A DNA stretch of 27,870 bases, taken from the IMG/VR virus record IMGVR_UViG_3300030098_003824, positions 1 through 27,870 of that record, one strand, 5' to 3'. The translations under genes were made by a program, and so were the position numbers. Under the pieces are notes generated by a model that searched no databases, was not told the DNA's origin, and was given only the letters and a program-made list of their open reading frames with translations. Shown here piece after piece: positions 5,984 to 12,927 of this stretch (its first letter is position 1; each line of letters begins with the position of its first letter). The stretch is from a virus.

Positions 5984-6305
5984 TTTTTTTGATTCTGAAA
6001 TAGTACAAGATGAGTTGCGTGAAATTAATAAATTGCAAGAATTTGTCTATGGAGATTTGTATGAATTTCCTAATCTTTCTCAGGAAGATAAGAAAGAACA
6101 CATTGAAAAACTAAGTGAACTATTAGAAAGGCAACGTGTGATGTACACACGACTGTCTCTTTCAGAGGATGATGAAGCGAAAAAATTAAAGGAACAGTTA
6201 CAAGAATCAATACAGGTTATGGGTTTCCCACCAGGTACTGATATACAGGTGTTGTTCAGTGGAATGACTCAGACAATTGAAAAACTGAGACAGTATGTTG
6301 ACTAA
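5976..6305 (+). CDS. DUF1825 family protein (cyanobacterial type)
   Basis: A 109-aa protein beginning MTDFFDSEIVQDELREINKLQ, which matches the N-terminal signature FFDSEIVQ of DUF1825, a family otherwise known almost only from cyanobacteria and their phages. It continues with mainly helical sequence (EHIEKLSELLERQRVMYTRL; EEAKKLKEQLQE-like) and the family's C-terminal methionine-rich TQTIEKLR helix. Function is unknown. The family link points to a cyanobacterial host and probably to an old host-to-phage transfer. The gene lies between gp59 and gp32, so a role linked to replication is possible. Its end carries the -35 box of the gp32 promoter. Confidence 0.85.
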   Translation: MTDFFDSEIVQDELREINKLQEFVYGDLYEFPNLSQEDKKEHIEKLSELLERQRVMYTRLSLSEDDEAKKLKEQLQESIQVMGFPPGTDIQVLFSGMTQTIEKLRQYVD

Positions 6306-6326
6306 TATTTAAATCTTTGTTATAAT
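6298..6326 (+). promoter_or_regulatory. Strong sigma-70-type promoter TTGACT-17-TATAAT for gp32
   Basis: TTGACT at 6298-6303 and perfect TATAAT at 6321-6326 are separated by exactly 17 bases. The -35 overlaps the stop region of the DUF1825 gene. Start near 6333 gives a leader of about 35 bases with GAGG at 6358-6361, seven bases before the gp32 ATG. This fits the need for large amounts of gp32. Confidence 0.75.
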
Positions 6327-6368
6327 AAAACCAATCCAATTAAATCTAACTTAATCCGAGGTAACTAA

Positions 6369-7262
6369 ATGTCGTTTGCTAATCTTAAAAAGCAATCTAA
6401 ACTTGGCTCTCTTACCGCTAAACTGGTAAAGGAAGTTGAGAAACTCAACACTAATGGCGGTTCAGATGAACGCCTATGGAAACTGGATGTAGACAAAAGC
6501 GGTAATGGATATGCCGTTATTCGTTTTCTACCTGCTCCTAACGGTGAGGATCTACCGTTTGTAAAACTATATTCTCATGCCTTTCAAGGTACTGGTGGAT
6601 GGTATATTGAAAACTCTTTGACAACATTAGGACAAAAAGATCCTGTCTCTGAGTACAACACACAACTCTGGAACAACGGCACTGATGCTGGTAAAGAGAC
6701 TGCTCGTAAGCAGAAGCGTAAGCTAACATACATCAGTAACATCTATGTCGTGAAGGATCCAGCAAATCCTGAGAACGAAGGTAAGGTATTCTTATACAAG
6801 TATGGTAAGAAAATCTTTGACAAACTAACTGCTGCAATGCAACCTGAGTTTGAAGATGAAACTGCAATTGATCCATTTGATTTCTGGCAAGGTGCTAACT
6901 TCAAGTTGAAGGCAAAGAACGTTGCTGGTTACAGAAACTATGACTCTTCTGAGTTCACTGCTCAATCTCCAGTATTGGATGATGATGATGCACTTGAAGC
7001 ACTATGGAAGAAAGAGTTCTCTCTTGCAGAACTAGTTGCTGCTGATCAGTTCAAGTCTTATGAAGATCTTAAGAAGCGTCTTGGATATGTTCTTGGTAAC
7101 AAGGCACGTCCTGCTGAAGATGAATCTTTTGAGGATGAAAGTGAAGGACGTGGTTCTGCAGAGCAAGTTGTTGCTGCTGCGACTGCACCTACACCAACAC
7201 CTGCTGCATCAGATGAAGAAGATGATGCACTATCATACTTTGCTAAGTTAGCAGAGGAGTGA
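6369..7262 (+). CDS. gp32: gp32 single-stranded DNA-binding protein
   Basis: 297 aa (T4 gp32 is 301). The N-terminus MSFANLKKQSKLGSLTAKLV matches the cooperative-binding domain. The DNA-binding core carries YSHAFQGTGGWYIEN, then KRKLTYISNIYVVKDPANP and ENEGKVFLYKYGKKIFDKL, all closely like T4. The C-terminal tail is acidic (SDEEDDALSYFAKLAEE), the part that recruits replication proteins in T4. There is no cysteine anywhere, so the T4 zinc site (His plus three Cys) is absent. The linker at about 255-280 is rich in Ala, Pro and Thr. A strong promoter and a good Shine-Dalgarno sequence precede it. It converges with gp53 across a two-base gap. Confidence 0.95.
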   Translation: MSFANLKKQSKLGSLTAKLVKEVEKLNTNGGSDERLWKLDVDKSGNGYAVIRFLPAPNGEDLPFVKLYSHAFQGTGGWYIENSLTTLGQKDPVSEYNTQLWNNGTDAGKETARKQKRKLTYISNIYVVKDPANPENEGKVFLYKYGKKIFDKLTAAMQPEFEDETAIDPFDFWQGANFKLKAKNVAGYRNYDSSEFTAQSPVLDDDDALEALWKKEFSLAELVAADQFKSYEDLKKRLGYVLGNKARPAEDESFEDESEGRGSAEQVVAAATAPTPTPAASDEEDDALSYFAKLAEE

Positions 7263-7264
7263 TA

Positions 7265-7921
7265 TTAAGGGGAAGTATTTCTAGTATTTTCCGTTTCAGC
7301 TAGTCTTCTATTAACAAACTGGGAGGACTTATCGTAATGCATGATGTTTCTCATATCATTCATGTATTGCTGTAAGTACTCCTTTTTTAGTACATATATA
7401 CTTCTCTTCTCTTCGTTCAATTCTACTTCATATTCGTAGTTTGAAACTCCTACTACTGGTGCAGGACTTATATCTGCATAGGTTGCAGAATCTGGATCTA
7501 TCATAGTGAATGTAGAGTCTACTCTCTTACCAGCAGGAAGTATTACTCTACCTTTAGAGTCTTTAACTAAAATTGTTTGGTAATGATGCATATTATTCAA
7601 GTCTAATCCATATTTAGTTTCTGCAAATCTATAGATGTCTCTTGATGATAGAGGCCATTCATTATGTACGTTAATAATACCAGCAGTTAATAATACAACC
7701 CAATCCAAATCTGGAACACCATAAAGTTCTTCTGCTACTGTATCTGGTCTAGCACCATCGGAAATTTGATACTTATTAAACAGAGTAAAAACATTCTGTA
7801 AATCATCACGAAGTTTAACTCTTCTAAAAAGATTCTTAACTCTTACGTATGAACGTGAAGAGTTTTTTGTTTTTAATGGGGACTGATAGTTTAAATCAGG
7901 TAGTTCTCTAAAGTAACTCAT
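7265..7921 (-). CDS. gp53: gp53-like baseplate wedge protein
   Basis: 218 aa (T4 gp53 is 196). The start MSYFRELPDLNYQSPL is followed by SYVRVKNLFRRVKLRDDL and by the conserved segment DTVAEELYGVPDLDWVVLL, where wedge proteins of this family carry an A-x-x-x-YG-x-x-x-x-x-W pattern. LysM-like character is usual in this family. In T4, gp53 joins neighbouring wedges in the baseplate. It is the last gene of a minus-strand block and begins on the last base of the gp48 stop (TAATG overlap). Its stop is only two bases from the gp32 stop on the other strand, with no visible terminator. Confidence 0.85.
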   Translation of the reverse strand: MSYFRELPDLNYQSPLKTKNSSRSYVRVKNLFRRVKLRDDLQNVFTLFNKYQISDGARPDTVAEELYGVPDLDWVVLLTAGIINVHNEWPLSSRDIYRFAETKYGLDLNNMHHYQTILVKDSKGRVILPAGKRVDSTFTMIDPDSATYADISPAPVVGVSNYEYEVELNEEKRSIYVLKKEYLQQYMNDMRNIMHYDKSSQFVNRRLAETENTRNTSP

Positions 7922-9045
7922 TAGTATCCAACTCCTTGTAGTCCTTCTCCTTCATCATAATGCTCACTGTATATTGGATTCAGTTCTTGCATTTGTAAAG
8001 TCATTTGCATAACAGTCGGTGTTCCATCATGGAATGTTGAGTAAGTATTACCTGCAGTATAATTCATTGTTATTGATTCTAATGCCATTGGTTTAAATAC
8101 ATTTAAGAATGGATGGGGTGAACTACCTTTTTTATAAGTGAGTATGAATACATCAGGTGATTTAATAAAGAAACCATTACCACTATCACCTTTTGGTGCT
8201 GAATGTTTTTTTATTGTCCTTATAATTTGTTTTACTTGTTGTGCCTCACTCATACTTCTTGGTGCAAAAGTAAATTGAAAAGGAAATGATCTGATATTTG
8301 GTCCTTTAAATAGAACTTCCATATTAGGGTTTAATACTTGTCCAGTTGCCCTAGTCATTAAACTATCTGCACCCACTGCAGAACCAGCAAGTTTAGAAAG
8401 GATTGCATTCCTTAAGTTATCATCTATTGATCCAAACCCTTTTATATCTTTCATCTTTGCGAACAATGCTCCTGGATTTGTCATTCCAGTCAGAGCAAGG
8501 TTAGCACCCAATGCTTGTAGTGGATTTAAAGTATCTGAGTCCCAATTAATTTGATTATTATCACCTACATTTTGAGGTATTGGTAGATTAATATATGCTA
8601 GAGGTCTTGCTTTTCTTGCTCTAGAAGTTGCAGTTTCCATTCTGGATCCTGCTTTCAAAGAACCCATGACAGTTGATTCCTGTGATGAACTAAGTCCTCC
8701 ACCTTCTACCTTACCTTCTTTTTTTGTTTGTGCTTGACCACCTTTTATTGAACTATTTAATTTTGAGTTAGGAGTATACTCAACAATTTTTATCTCTAGG
8801 TAGTCAGTGCTACTTTCAATTCTATTATTAGGATATCTTAAACTAACTGCTGGACTGCTATTTTTAACACCCCCACTTTTTTGTTTCTTTTCTTGTGTTA
8901 TTGTATTATTATTAGTCTTTACCTCATTAACATTAGATATTTCTCCACTTTCTCCTATAGTTGCTTTACCACTTCTAATCTTATCAAGATTTTTAGCGGT
9001 ATATGGACCCATATCTTTACTATCAAATAACTTCCCACCTAACAT
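7921..9045 (-). CDS. gp48: gp48-like baseplate tail-tube cap
   Basis: 374 aa (T4 gp48 is 364). The N-terminal 120 residues are polar and low in complexity. The folded part starts near PLAYINLPIPQNVGDNNQI and includes MEVLFKGPNIRSFPFQFTF, PRSMSEAQQVKQIIRTIKK and the C-terminal ALESITMNYTAGNTYSTFHD-like strand, all characteristic of the tube-cap family related to the tail tube. In T4, gp48 sits on the hub and starts tube polymerisation together with gp54, whose probable equivalent lies at 9884. ATG 9045 is preceded by AAGG on the minus strand at a suitable distance. Confidence 0.85.
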   Translation of the reverse strand: MLGGKLFDSKDMGPYTAKNLDKIRSGKATIGESGEISNVNEVKTNNNTITQEKKQKSGGVKNSSPAVSLRYPNNRIESSTDYLEIKIVEYTPNSKLNSSIKGGQAQTKKEGKVEGGGLSSSQESTVMGSLKAGSRMETATSRARKARPLAYINLPIPQNVGDNNQINWDSDTLNPLQALGANLALTGMTNPGALFAKMKDIKGFGSIDDNLRNAILSKLAGSAVGADSLMTRATGQVLNPNMEVLFKGPNIRSFPFQFTFAPRSMSEAQQVKQIIRTIKKHSAPKGDSGNGFFIKSPDVFILTYKKGSSPHPFLNVFKPMALESITMNYTAGNTYSTFHDGTPTVMQMTLQMQELNPIYSEHYDEGEGLQGVGY

Positions 9046-9068
9046 TTTATCGACCTTATATATTAATT

Positions 9069-9416
9069 TTAACTATTTAGACGGAAGTTAGCGAAAGGAA
9101 TTGCATCCAGTGCATTTAATTCATCATCATACACTTCATAGAGTTGTCCTACTACTTCATTCCATGTATAATTTCTATGTTTATCCCAATGAAAGTTAAT
9201 TCCACGGAATCCCCATGAAAAAATATCAGTCACTGCAACCAAAGGATTTTCATCGTAACGTATGTTGGGAGTCTTAGGGGCATATACAAAAAAATAAAAC
9301 TTTCCTGCATCAGGAACAGGTGTGACTGTATCATTACATGCTTCCATTAGTTCCATCATCAAATCAGATGAACCCTTTCCAATCATATTTTCTTTAACTT
9401 CTGCTATGCGACTCAT
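9069..9416 (-). CDS. Conserved hypothetical protein in the baseplate block
   Basis: A 115-aa soluble protein with FYFFVYAPKTPNIRYDENPL, then the motif FSWGFRGINFHWDKHRNYTW and a C-terminal LDAIPFANFRLNS. The GINxHW-type motif is common in hypothetical proteins of marine T4-like phages that lie beside head-completion and baseplate genes, but I know of no assigned function. It starts inside the gp4 stop (ATGA overlap), so it is translated together with gp4. It precedes gp48 by 23 bases. A virion assembly role is inferred from position only. Confidence 0.7.
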   Translation of the reverse strand: MSRIAEVKENMIGKGSSDLMMELMEACNDTVTPVPDAGKFYFFVYAPKTPNIRYDENPLVAVTDIFSWGFRGINFHWDKHRNYTWNEVVGQLYEVYDDELNALDAIPFANFRLNS

Positions 9417-9850
9417 TTAATTCCTAGTTCTTTTTCTGTAAGTACTTTAAATTCAAATCCTCTATCAATACACCACTCGTTTGCTGCTTTCCACTTTGCC
9501 TGATTTCTAGCATATTCAAATGCCTCACGTAAATAACCTTTAGTCTGACGTTTTGGTTTTGCTGGTGGTGCCGTCTGTTTCTTAGGTTTTACTTCAATAA
9601 TATATTTTTTAATTTGTCCATTGCTTTCCTTTGCTTTAATATAAAAGTCGGGGAAGTATCTATGAGGACGATTATCAACTGGAGATCTATACCAGACATA
9701 CATTTCTTCACTTCCCCATTCGAGGATATTAATATTACTATCACAGTATTTCATAAATTTTAGTTCCCAAAGAGAACGGTAAATAACCTTAGTTGGATCT
9801 CCTTTATACTTATAGGGACATCTCACTTTATACTTACCTTTATAAGCCAT
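9413..9850 (-). CDS. gp4: gp4-like head completion protein
   Basis: 145 aa from ATG 9850 (the in-frame TTG at 9862 is unlikely, since T4 gp4 also starts MAY). The sequence MAYKGKYKVRCPYKYKGDP with VIYRSLWELKFMKYCD matches T4 gp4 (MAYSGK...YRGDP...YRSNWE). The core also has RYFPDFYIKAK and KYIIEVKPKKQT, the D...E-x-K arrangement of a nuclease-like fold. In T4, gp4 (also called gp50/65) completes the head before tail joining. It is the first gene of the minus-strand block. Its start codon overlaps the plus-strand late-type box at 9848-9855. Confidence 0.88.
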   Translation of the reverse strand: MAYKGKYKVRCPYKYKGDPTKVIYRSLWELKFMKYCDSNINILEWGSEEMYVWYRSPVDNRPHRYFPDFYIKAKESNGQIKKYIIEVKPKKQTAPPAKPKRQTKGYLREAFEYARNQAKWKAANEWCIDRGFEFKVLTEKELGIK

Positions 9851-9855
9851 AAATA
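9848..9855 (+). promoter_or_regulatory. Late-type promoter box CATAAATA for the tail operon
   Basis: CATAAATA at 9848-9855, with a second overlapping ATAAATAC to 9860, lies about 30 bases before the GTG start of the gp54-like gene. It shares bases with the gp4 start codon on the other strand. Confidence 0.45.
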
Positions 9856-9875
9856 AATACAATTATAATAGTAAA

Positions 9876-9882
9876 TATTTAG
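9876..9882 (-). promoter_or_regulatory. Late-type box CTAAATA for the gp4-gp53 block
   Basis: On the minus strand, CTAAATA reads from 9882 to 9876, 26 bases upstream of the gp4 ATG at 9850. It is part of the near-palindrome GTAAATATTTAG (9871-9882), so related boxes face both ways. Confidence 0.4.
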
Positions 9883-9883
9883 A

Positions 9884-10582
9884 GTGGTACAACCTCGTAG
9901 GATATCAGATTTTAAACCAACGCTATCAAAACTAGCGGGAACTTCCCATTATCAAGTTATTTTTGGTGGACTTCCTTTGCCTTTAAGACAGCATCTTAAT
10001 GTAAGAGGTGTTGGGTATAGATTCATAGGGGAGACTGCAGGATTGCTTTGTAGTAACATTTCTCTTCCTGGTAGTAGTAATGCTACACAAATGGTTGATG
10101 GAAACTATATGGGTATTCAGGAAAAGATGGCAACTGCTAGAATCTTTACTGAACTTAATGCAGAGTTTATGGTTGATAGTGATTATAAAACTATTAAGTT
10201 CTTTGAGCATTGGATAGAGTTCATGGCAAGTGGTTCAGGTGAGGATCAATCAAAAGATGGATATTATATTAGGATGATGTACCCAGAAGAATATAAATCA
10301 AATCAAACAAAGATAATTAAATTTGATAGAGATTATAATGCAGAATTAGAGTATACTTTTTATGGACTGTTCCCTAGAGGATTGAATGACATCTCTGTTT
10401 CGTATGAACAGACAGATATTCTAAGAGCATCGGTTACATTCTCTATTGATAGATATATTTGTGGAAGGAACAGTAGTTTCTCATTGTATAGAGGTAACTC
10501 TCATAACAGAACACTAACTAGAAGTCAGGTTAATATACCAAACATTAATACTGGTGGAGTAGTTGCACCAGGTCCACTGTAA
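9884..10582 (+). CDS. gp54: gp54-like baseplate tail-tube initiator
   Basis: 232 aa from GTG 9884. The sequence has the tail-tube-type fold seen in gp19, gp48 and gp54: HYQVIFGGLPLPLRQHL, the CSNISLPGSSNATQM strand, a FFEHWIEFMASGSGE helix and LEYTFYGLFPRGLNDISVSY near the end. The final 35 residues are Asn/Arg/Gly-rich. It is shorter than T4 gp54 (320 aa). Position between gp4/gp48 and gp26 favours gp54, the protein that primes tube growth on the hub, over the main tube protein gp19, which usually lies beside the sheath gene. A late-type box is just upstream; no clear Shine-Dalgarno sequence is seen. Confidence 0.65.
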   Translation: MVQPRRISDFKPTLSKLAGTSHYQVIFGGLPLPLRQHLNVRGVGYRFIGETAGLLCSNISLPGSSNATQMVDGNYMGIQEKMATARIFTELNAEFMVDSDYKTIKFFEHWIEFMASGSGEDQSKDGYYIRMMYPEEYKSNQTKIIKFDRDYNAELEYTFYGLFPRGLNDISVSYEQTDILRASVTFSIDRYICGRNSSFSLYRGNSHNRTLTRSQVNIPNINTGGVVAPGPL

Positions 10583-10615
10583 ACGAAATTCGACTTTTTA
10601 TTCCATATATACGGG

Positions 10616-10641
10616 AAAAAAAACTCCGCAATTTTTTGGAG
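10616..10641. other. A-run / T-run with CTCC-GGAG inverted repeat
   Basis: Eight A (10616-10623), CTCC (10624-10627), then six T (10632-10637) and GGAG (10638-10641). CTCC can pair with GGAG, or the A run with the T run. It resembles the element at 2192-2225 and lies between the gp54-like gene and the late box at 10665. Both may be transcript ends, but neither is a classic terminator. Confidence 0.3.
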
Positions 10642-10664
10642 CCACAGGATTTTCAAAAAAGTGC

Positions 10665-10672
10665 TATAAATA
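10665..10672 (+). promoter_or_regulatory. Late promoter box TATAAATA upstream of gp26
   Basis: An exact T4-type late box lies 25 bases before the ATG of the gp26-like gene, in a 115-base non-coding gap. It probably drives the long tail operon. Confidence 0.65.
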
Positions 10673-10697
10673 ATAATACTGAAGTGCTACACACATT

Positions 10698-11414
10698 ATG
10701 CCTTTACCAAAAATTACCGCACCAACCTATGAGTTGGTATTACCCTCATCTGACAGAAAAGTCAAATATCGCCCATTTCTTGTAAAAGAGGAAAAACTCC
10801 TTATTATAGCAATGGAGAGTGAGGACACAAAACAGATAACTGAAGCAGTTAAGAATGTTCTTAAAAATTGCATATTAACAAGAGGTATTAAAGTTGAGAA
10901 ACTTTCTACTTTTGACATTGAATATCTATTTTTGAATATTAGAGGTAAATCAGTTGGTGAAGATGTTGAAGTTATGATTACATGTCCTGATGATGGTGTA
11001 ACTCAAGTTCCTGCTGTAATTAATTTGGATGATATCAAAATAGTTACTTCTGATGAGCATACAAGAGATATTAAAATAGATGATACATTATCCATTAGGA
11101 TGAAATATCCTTCTATGGATGAGTTTATCAAAAACAACTTTGATGTGTCTGATATGGACATTGATGATACATTTAAGTTAATTGCTTCTTGTATTGAACA
11201 GGTATATTCCGAAGAGGAATCTTGGACTGCATCTGACTGTACTACTAAGGAATTAGTTGATTTTATCGATCAATTGGGTTCAAAGCAATTTAAAGAAGTT
11301 GAGAATTTTTTCACTACAATGCCAAAATTGTCTCATACTCTTAAAGTTGTAAATCCTAAGACTAAAGTTGAAAATGAAATCCTACTGGAGGGACTACAAA
11401 GTTTTTTCGGGTAG
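10698..11414 (+). CDS. gp26: gp26-like baseplate hub assembly protein
   Basis: 238 aa (T4 gp26 is 208), of the T4 baseplate protein family. The N-terminus MPLPKITAPTYELVLPSS with KYRPFLVKEEKLLIIAMES is the characteristic start. A central beta region (VMITCPDDGVTQVPAVINLDD) and a helical C-terminal part ending LLEGLQSFFG follow. In T4, gp26 is needed to build the central hub. The last codons before the stop are AGT TTT TTC GGG TAG, forming a T TTT TTC slippery heptamer followed by a hairpin. A -1 shift would run into the next ORF and make a 301-aa product. That layout resembles frameshifted tail-assembly chaperone pairs of other tailed phages. Confidence 0.8.
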   Translation: MPLPKITAPTYELVLPSSDRKVKYRPFLVKEEKLLIIAMESEDTKQITEAVKNVLKNCILTRGIKVEKLSTFDIEYLFLNIRGKSVGEDVEVMITCPDDGVTQVPAVINLDDIKIVTSDEHTRDIKIDDTLSIRMKYPSMDEFIKNNFDVSDMDIDDTFKLIASCIEQVYSEEESWTASDCTTKELVDFIDQLGSKQFKEVENFFTTMPKLSHTLKVVNPKTKVENEILLEGLQSFFG

Positions 11415-11443
11415 GTATGGCTCATGAAAACCTAGAGTCATAC
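11402..11443 (+). promoter_or_regulatory. Candidate -1 programmed frameshift signal
   Basis: The heptamer T TTT TTC is at 11402-11408, in the correct phase of the gp26 frame. Six bases (11409-11414, GGG plus the TAG stop) separate it from a hairpin: GTATGGCTC (11415-11423) with GAGTCATAC (11435-11443), nine pairs including one G-T, with an 11-base loop. After a -1 slip the frame continues CGG GTA GGT ATG into the 61-aa ORF with no stop. The hairpin also covers the ATG at 11417, so it could instead control that start. Confidence 0.6.
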
Positions 11444-11602
11444 TATAAGGTAAACTTCGCCTTGATGCAACATCATAAATATAGCTTAACTGAGCTAGAA
11501 AATATGATTCCTTGGGAACGAGAAGTCTATCTATCTCTTCTGCAACAGTACATTGAAGAAGAAAACTTAAAAGCAAAGCAAGAACAAGCAAGTGGCAATT
11601 AA
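11417..11602 (+). CDS. Small baseplate-assembly ORF (gp51-like position; possible frameshift product)
   Basis: A 61-aa helical protein: MAHENLESYYKVNFALMQH, then YSLTELENMIPWEREVYLSL and a charged end. The LTELENM-x-x-WERE-x-Y-x-x-LL pattern resembles the short second halves of tail-assembly chaperones and the end of gp51-type hub assembly factors; this is a weak likeness. It begins three bases after the gp26 stop in the -1 frame. It could be made alone from ATG 11417, whose upstream GGTAGGT is a weak ribosome site, or as the C-terminal extension of gp26 by frameshifting. It overlaps the next gene by 11 bases. Confidence 0.7.
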   Translation: MAHENLESYYKVNFALMQHHKYSLTELENMIPWEREVYLSLLQQYIEEENLKAKQEQASGN

Positions 11603-12923
11603 TCAAACTGCTTTCCCTAATATAGCAACACCAACATTGAAGAAGACTAGTCTTTCTTTTAAAAATTTTGGTGCAAACTCTAATGGTGTAAGCCCAGTTG
11701 AGAAATTGTCGGCTAGAGTAAAACAAGTAGAAATAACAAATGATGCATTAGTATCTCAAAATAGAGATTTTCAATCAAGTATTGCTAATATTAATAATCG
11801 CATTGGGGCATTAGAGTCTGGACAAAAGGCAATTCTTGATTTTCAGAAAGATAAGGCAAAAATAGAGAAGAAGCAAAGAGAATTAGAAGAACAGAGAATT
11901 AAAAAAGAGGGTGCAGAAGGTGCTCTTGAAAAAGATGATGCAGATGCTATAAAGAAGACTGATGGTTCTGTTGAGAAGAAAGGAAAGGAATCTGTAGGAT
12001 TCTTGGAGGGTATAAAGAAATTCTTTATGTTTACCATTGCTGGATGGTTTGCAGATAAATCAATGAAATTGATTAATGCATTCGCTTCTGGTAATAAGGA
12101 TGCTATAAACAGTATTGGAAAGAAACTTTTGGGTGGTTTGGCAGCAGTTGGTAGTTTGATGTTAATTGCTGCAGCTGGTATTGGTCCAGTTCTTGCTGGT
12201 ATAGGTTCTTTAATTGGTGTATTAGCAGGATTATTGTTTAATCCAGTTACATTAACTGCATTATTAATAGCAGTTGGAATTGGTGGTGCAATTATGGGAA
12301 TAAGAGCACTTTGGAAATGGGGTAGGAATAAAGCAACTGGTGGACAAAAGTTTACGGATAGGCATAAGGAACTGGATAAAAAACTAAGAGATGCTGGAAT
12401 GACATCAAAGGGTTTAATTGTGAATGAGAGTGGTATGGGCAAACATACTAATAGGACACCAGAGCAAGAAAAATTATTCCAAGAAGTAGAGGCAGAACGT
12501 GCTAAATTAAATGCTACTAAAAAATCTATGCAAGAAGAAGTAGATGCAGCAAGGAAGCAGTGGAAAAAAGATGCAATAGCAAATAGAGATGCAAGGGGAG
12601 ATAAAAAGGTAGATTGGAAAACAGAAAATGCTAAATGGAAAGAGCAGGAAGCTGCTATTAGAAAGAAATATACAGATACTATAACTCCATCAGCAAGTAG
12701 TGGTAACTTTGTAAAATCTAATGTCAATACTTCTGATGTTACTTCTAAGATTGGACCTGAACCAAATAATGAGGGGAATATAAGTGTTGTTCCAATACAA
12801 AAAGAAGTTGGAATGCCTAATAATAGTGCTAGTGGAACTGCTACTACTGTTGATTATATTCCTAGTGAAAATTCTGGTAATAGTACTTGGCAAGCAAAAT
12901 CACAATATGGAGTGGTAGGTTAG
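11592..12923 (+). CDS. Putative tail tape-measure/hub protein, first of a pair
   Basis: 443 aa from GTG 11592, the only sensible start since the next Met is near residue 146. Residues 36-116 are a long charged coiled coil (VEKLSARVKQVEITNDALV; KIEKKQRELEEQRIKKE). Residues 140-165 hold GIKKFFMFTIAGWFADKSM, and 179-239 are strongly hydrophobic and Gly/Ala-rich (LGGLAAVGSLMLIAAAGIG and NPVTLTALLIAVGIGGAIM). A charged helical region and a disordered Ser/Asn-rich tail follow. Coiled coil plus membrane-seeking segments is the usual make-up of tape-measure proteins. In T4, gp28/gp29 occupy this position beside gp26/gp51 and gp27. The name is inference from layout, not from sequence identity. Confidence 0.55.
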   Translation: MAINQTAFPNIATPTLKKTSLSFKNFGANSNGVSPVEKLSARVKQVEITNDALVSQNRDFQSSIANINNRIGALESGQKAILDFQKDKAKIEKKQRELEEQRIKKEGAEGALEKDDADAIKKTDGSVEKKGKESVGFLEGIKKFFMFTIAGWFADKSMKLINAFASGNKDAINSIGKKLLGGLAAVGSLMLIAAAGIGPVLAGIGSLIGVLAGLLFNPVTLTALLIAVGIGGAIMGIRALWKWGRNKATGGQKFTDRHKELDKKLRDAGMTSKGLIVNESGMGKHTNRTPEQEKLFQEVEAERAKLNATKKSMQEEVDAARKQWKKDAIANRDARGDKKVDWKTENAKWKEQEAAIRKKYTDTITPSASSGNFVKSNVNTSDVTSKIGPEPNNEGNISVVPIQKEVGMPNNSASGTATTVDYIPSENSGNSTWQAKSQYGVVG

Positions 12924-12927
12924 ATAG

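Noticed and set aside
9851-9862. TTG start for gp4
   Set aside because: T4 gp4 begins MAY, matching ATG 9850.
11430-11451. Possible pseudoknot between loop ACCT (11430-11433) and AGGT (11448-11451) at the frameshift site
   Set aside because: The connecting stretch of four bases is too short to span a nine-pair stem, so only the simple hairpin is claimed.
11843-12727. 294-aa open frame on the minus strand
   Set aside because: Antisense shadow of the coiled-coil/hydrophobic protein gene. Its Ser/Phe/Pro/Ala-rich composition follows from reading Lys/Glu/Gly-rich codons backwards.
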